Of a DNA stretch of 5,023 bases, positions 4,309 to 5,023 are shown piece by piece. How positions within the stretch are numbered: position 1 is the first letter of the stretch; each line of letters begins with the position of its first letter. The stretch comes from Patulibacter sp. Its GTDB lineage: Bacteria; Actinomycetota; Thermoleophilia; Solirubrobacterales; Solirubrobacteraceae. The translations under genes were made by a program, and so were the position numbers. Location: contig JALRCL010000356.1 in assembly GCA_023268575.1 (NCBI GenBank), forward strand, positions 1 through 5,023, given 5' to 3'. The notes under the pieces were generated by a model that did not search any database, was not told where the DNA came from, and saw only the letters and a list, made by a program, of their open reading frames with translations.

Positions 4309-5023
4309 TCAGGCGGTCGCGGCGGCGCGCGAGGTCATCTTCGCCACGGCGCGCCGCAGGACGCGCGAGATCTGCATCTGGGAGACGCCGAGGTCGTCGG
4401 CGATCTCGCGCTGGAAGCGGTCCTCGAAGTAGCGCTCGAACACGACCCGGCGCTCGCGCTCGGTGAGGCCGCACATCGCCTCGCGCACGGTCTGGCGCTG
4501 CTCGGCGCGGATCAGCGCGTCGTCGCCCCCTCCCAGCGTGTCCAGCAGCGAGCGGTCCTCGCCGGTCGGGTGGTCCAGCGAGTGCGCGCGGTAGCCGTTG
4601 CCGGCGCGCAGCGCCTCCTCGACCCGCTCGACCGGCTCGTCGAGCGCGGCGGCGAGCACCGCGGCCGTCGGCTCCTCGCCGCCCTCGCGCAGGAGCCGCT
4701 CGCGGACCTGCTGCAGCTGCGCGTCGAGCTCCTTCATCGCACGGGGCACGTGGACCGTCCAGCAGGAGTCGCGGAAGTGGCGCTTGATCTCGCCGGTGAT
4801 GTTCGGCACGGCGAACGCCGCGAAGCGGCTGCCGCTGTCGAGGTCGAAGCGGTCGATCGCCTTGACGAGCCCGATGCAGCCGACCTGCACGAGGTCGTCG
4901 AGCGGCTCGCCCCGGTCCCGGAAGCGACGGGCGACCTGCTGTGCAACCCAGTCATAGAGCGCACACACGTCGGCGCGCGCTTCGGGGTCGCGGCGATCCA
5001 ACCAGCGATTGAGCGCTTCCTCC
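4309..5023 (-). CDS. SigB/SigF/SigG-subfamily RNA polymerase sigma factor, N-terminus beyond the window
   Basis: The visible 237 residues of this sigma-70 family (group 3) factor cover regions 2 to 4. Region 2 contains GEPLDDLVQVGCIGLVKAID (38-57), which binds core polymerase, and the -10-recognition stretch FAAFAVPNITGEIKRHFRDS (67-86) followed by WTVHVPRAMKEL. Region 3 runs from about 95 to 150. Region 4 starts at LTEREREVV-like LTERERRVV (186-194) and ends in a helix-turn-helix, QREIADDLGVSQMQISRVL (204-222), for the -35 box. These match the actinobacterial SigF/Bacillus SigB type, which directs general-stress or sporulation genes and is usually held by an RsbW-like anti-sigma factor, often encoded beside it; that side is outside the window. 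The frame stays open to the edge (EEALNRWLDRRDP), resembling the usual EEALLRRY opening of the family, so the TTG at 5001 is probably not the start and only a few residues are missing. The stop overlaps nothing; the gene converges with the acetyltransferase. Confidence 0.93.
   Translation of the reverse strand, partial: EEALNRWLDRRDPEARADVCALYDWVAQQVARRFRDRGEPLDDLVQVGCIGLVKAIDRFDLDSGSRFAAFAVPNITGEIKRHFRDSCWTVHVPRAMKELDAQLQQVRERLLREGGEEPTAAVLAAALDEPVERVEEALRAGNGYRAHSLDHPTGEDRSLLDTLGGGDDALIRAEQRQTVREAMCGLTERERRVVFERYFEDRFQREIADDLGVSQMQISRVLRRAVAKMTSRAAATA

Noticed and set aside
4999..5001. TTG as the start of the sigma factor
   Set aside because: The frame stays open to the window edge, and the upstream residues EEALNRW resemble the family's normal N-terminal helix.
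1..5023. Mobile elements, CRISPR arrays, tRNA/rRNA, riboswitches or a novel multi-gene defence system
   Set aside because: No transposase or integrase, no regularly spaced repeats, no tRNA-like fold and no terminal inverted repeats were seen; all six genes belong to common families and composition is uniform throughout.

Overview
The window is about 5 kb of very GC-rich DNA (clearly above 70% G+C by eye) with tightly packed bacterial genes and almost exclusive G/C third codon positions. No gene here is diagnostic of a taxon. A high-GC actinobacterium fits best, possibly of the Thermoleophilia type (Solirubrobacter, Patulibacter, Conexibacter). Support comes from the base composition, a SigB/SigF-type stress sigma factor, and starts without Shine-Dalgarno sequences that carry a -10-like hexamer just upstream. 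The taxon is an inference.

Six protein genes lie on strictly alternating strands: a DHA2/LmrB-like drug efflux transporter (+, 157-1650), a SRPBCC-fold protein (-, 1693-2166), a hotdog-fold acyl-CoA thioesterase (+, 2274-2693), a cation diffusion facilitator (-, 2734-3684), a GNAT acetyltransferase of the Hpa2-like kind (+, 3820-4275), and a SigB/SigF/SigG-subfamily sigma factor (-, 4309 to the right edge, N-terminus missing). No two neighbours can share an operon, so each gene needs its own promoter.

The non-coding DNA is short but structured. The three convergent junctions (1651-1692, 2694-2733, 4276-4308) each hold a GC-rich hairpin without a T-tract. The two divergent regions (2167-2273 and 3685-3819) and the leader at 1-156 hold palindromes, a 21-bp-offset direct repeat, and a TANNNT-like hexamer 6-8 nt before every visible start. 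This points to leaderless transcription.

The genes do not form an evident pathway. They look like ordinary chromosomal housekeeping and stress-related functions: efflux, metal export, acyl-CoA hydrolysis, N-acetylation and a stress regulon sigma factor. I see no mobile element, CRISPR array, tRNA, rRNA or phage signal, and nothing I would call a new system. The items most worth a second look are the promoter architecture, the operator-like repeats, and altered family residues in the transporters and the acetyltransferase.
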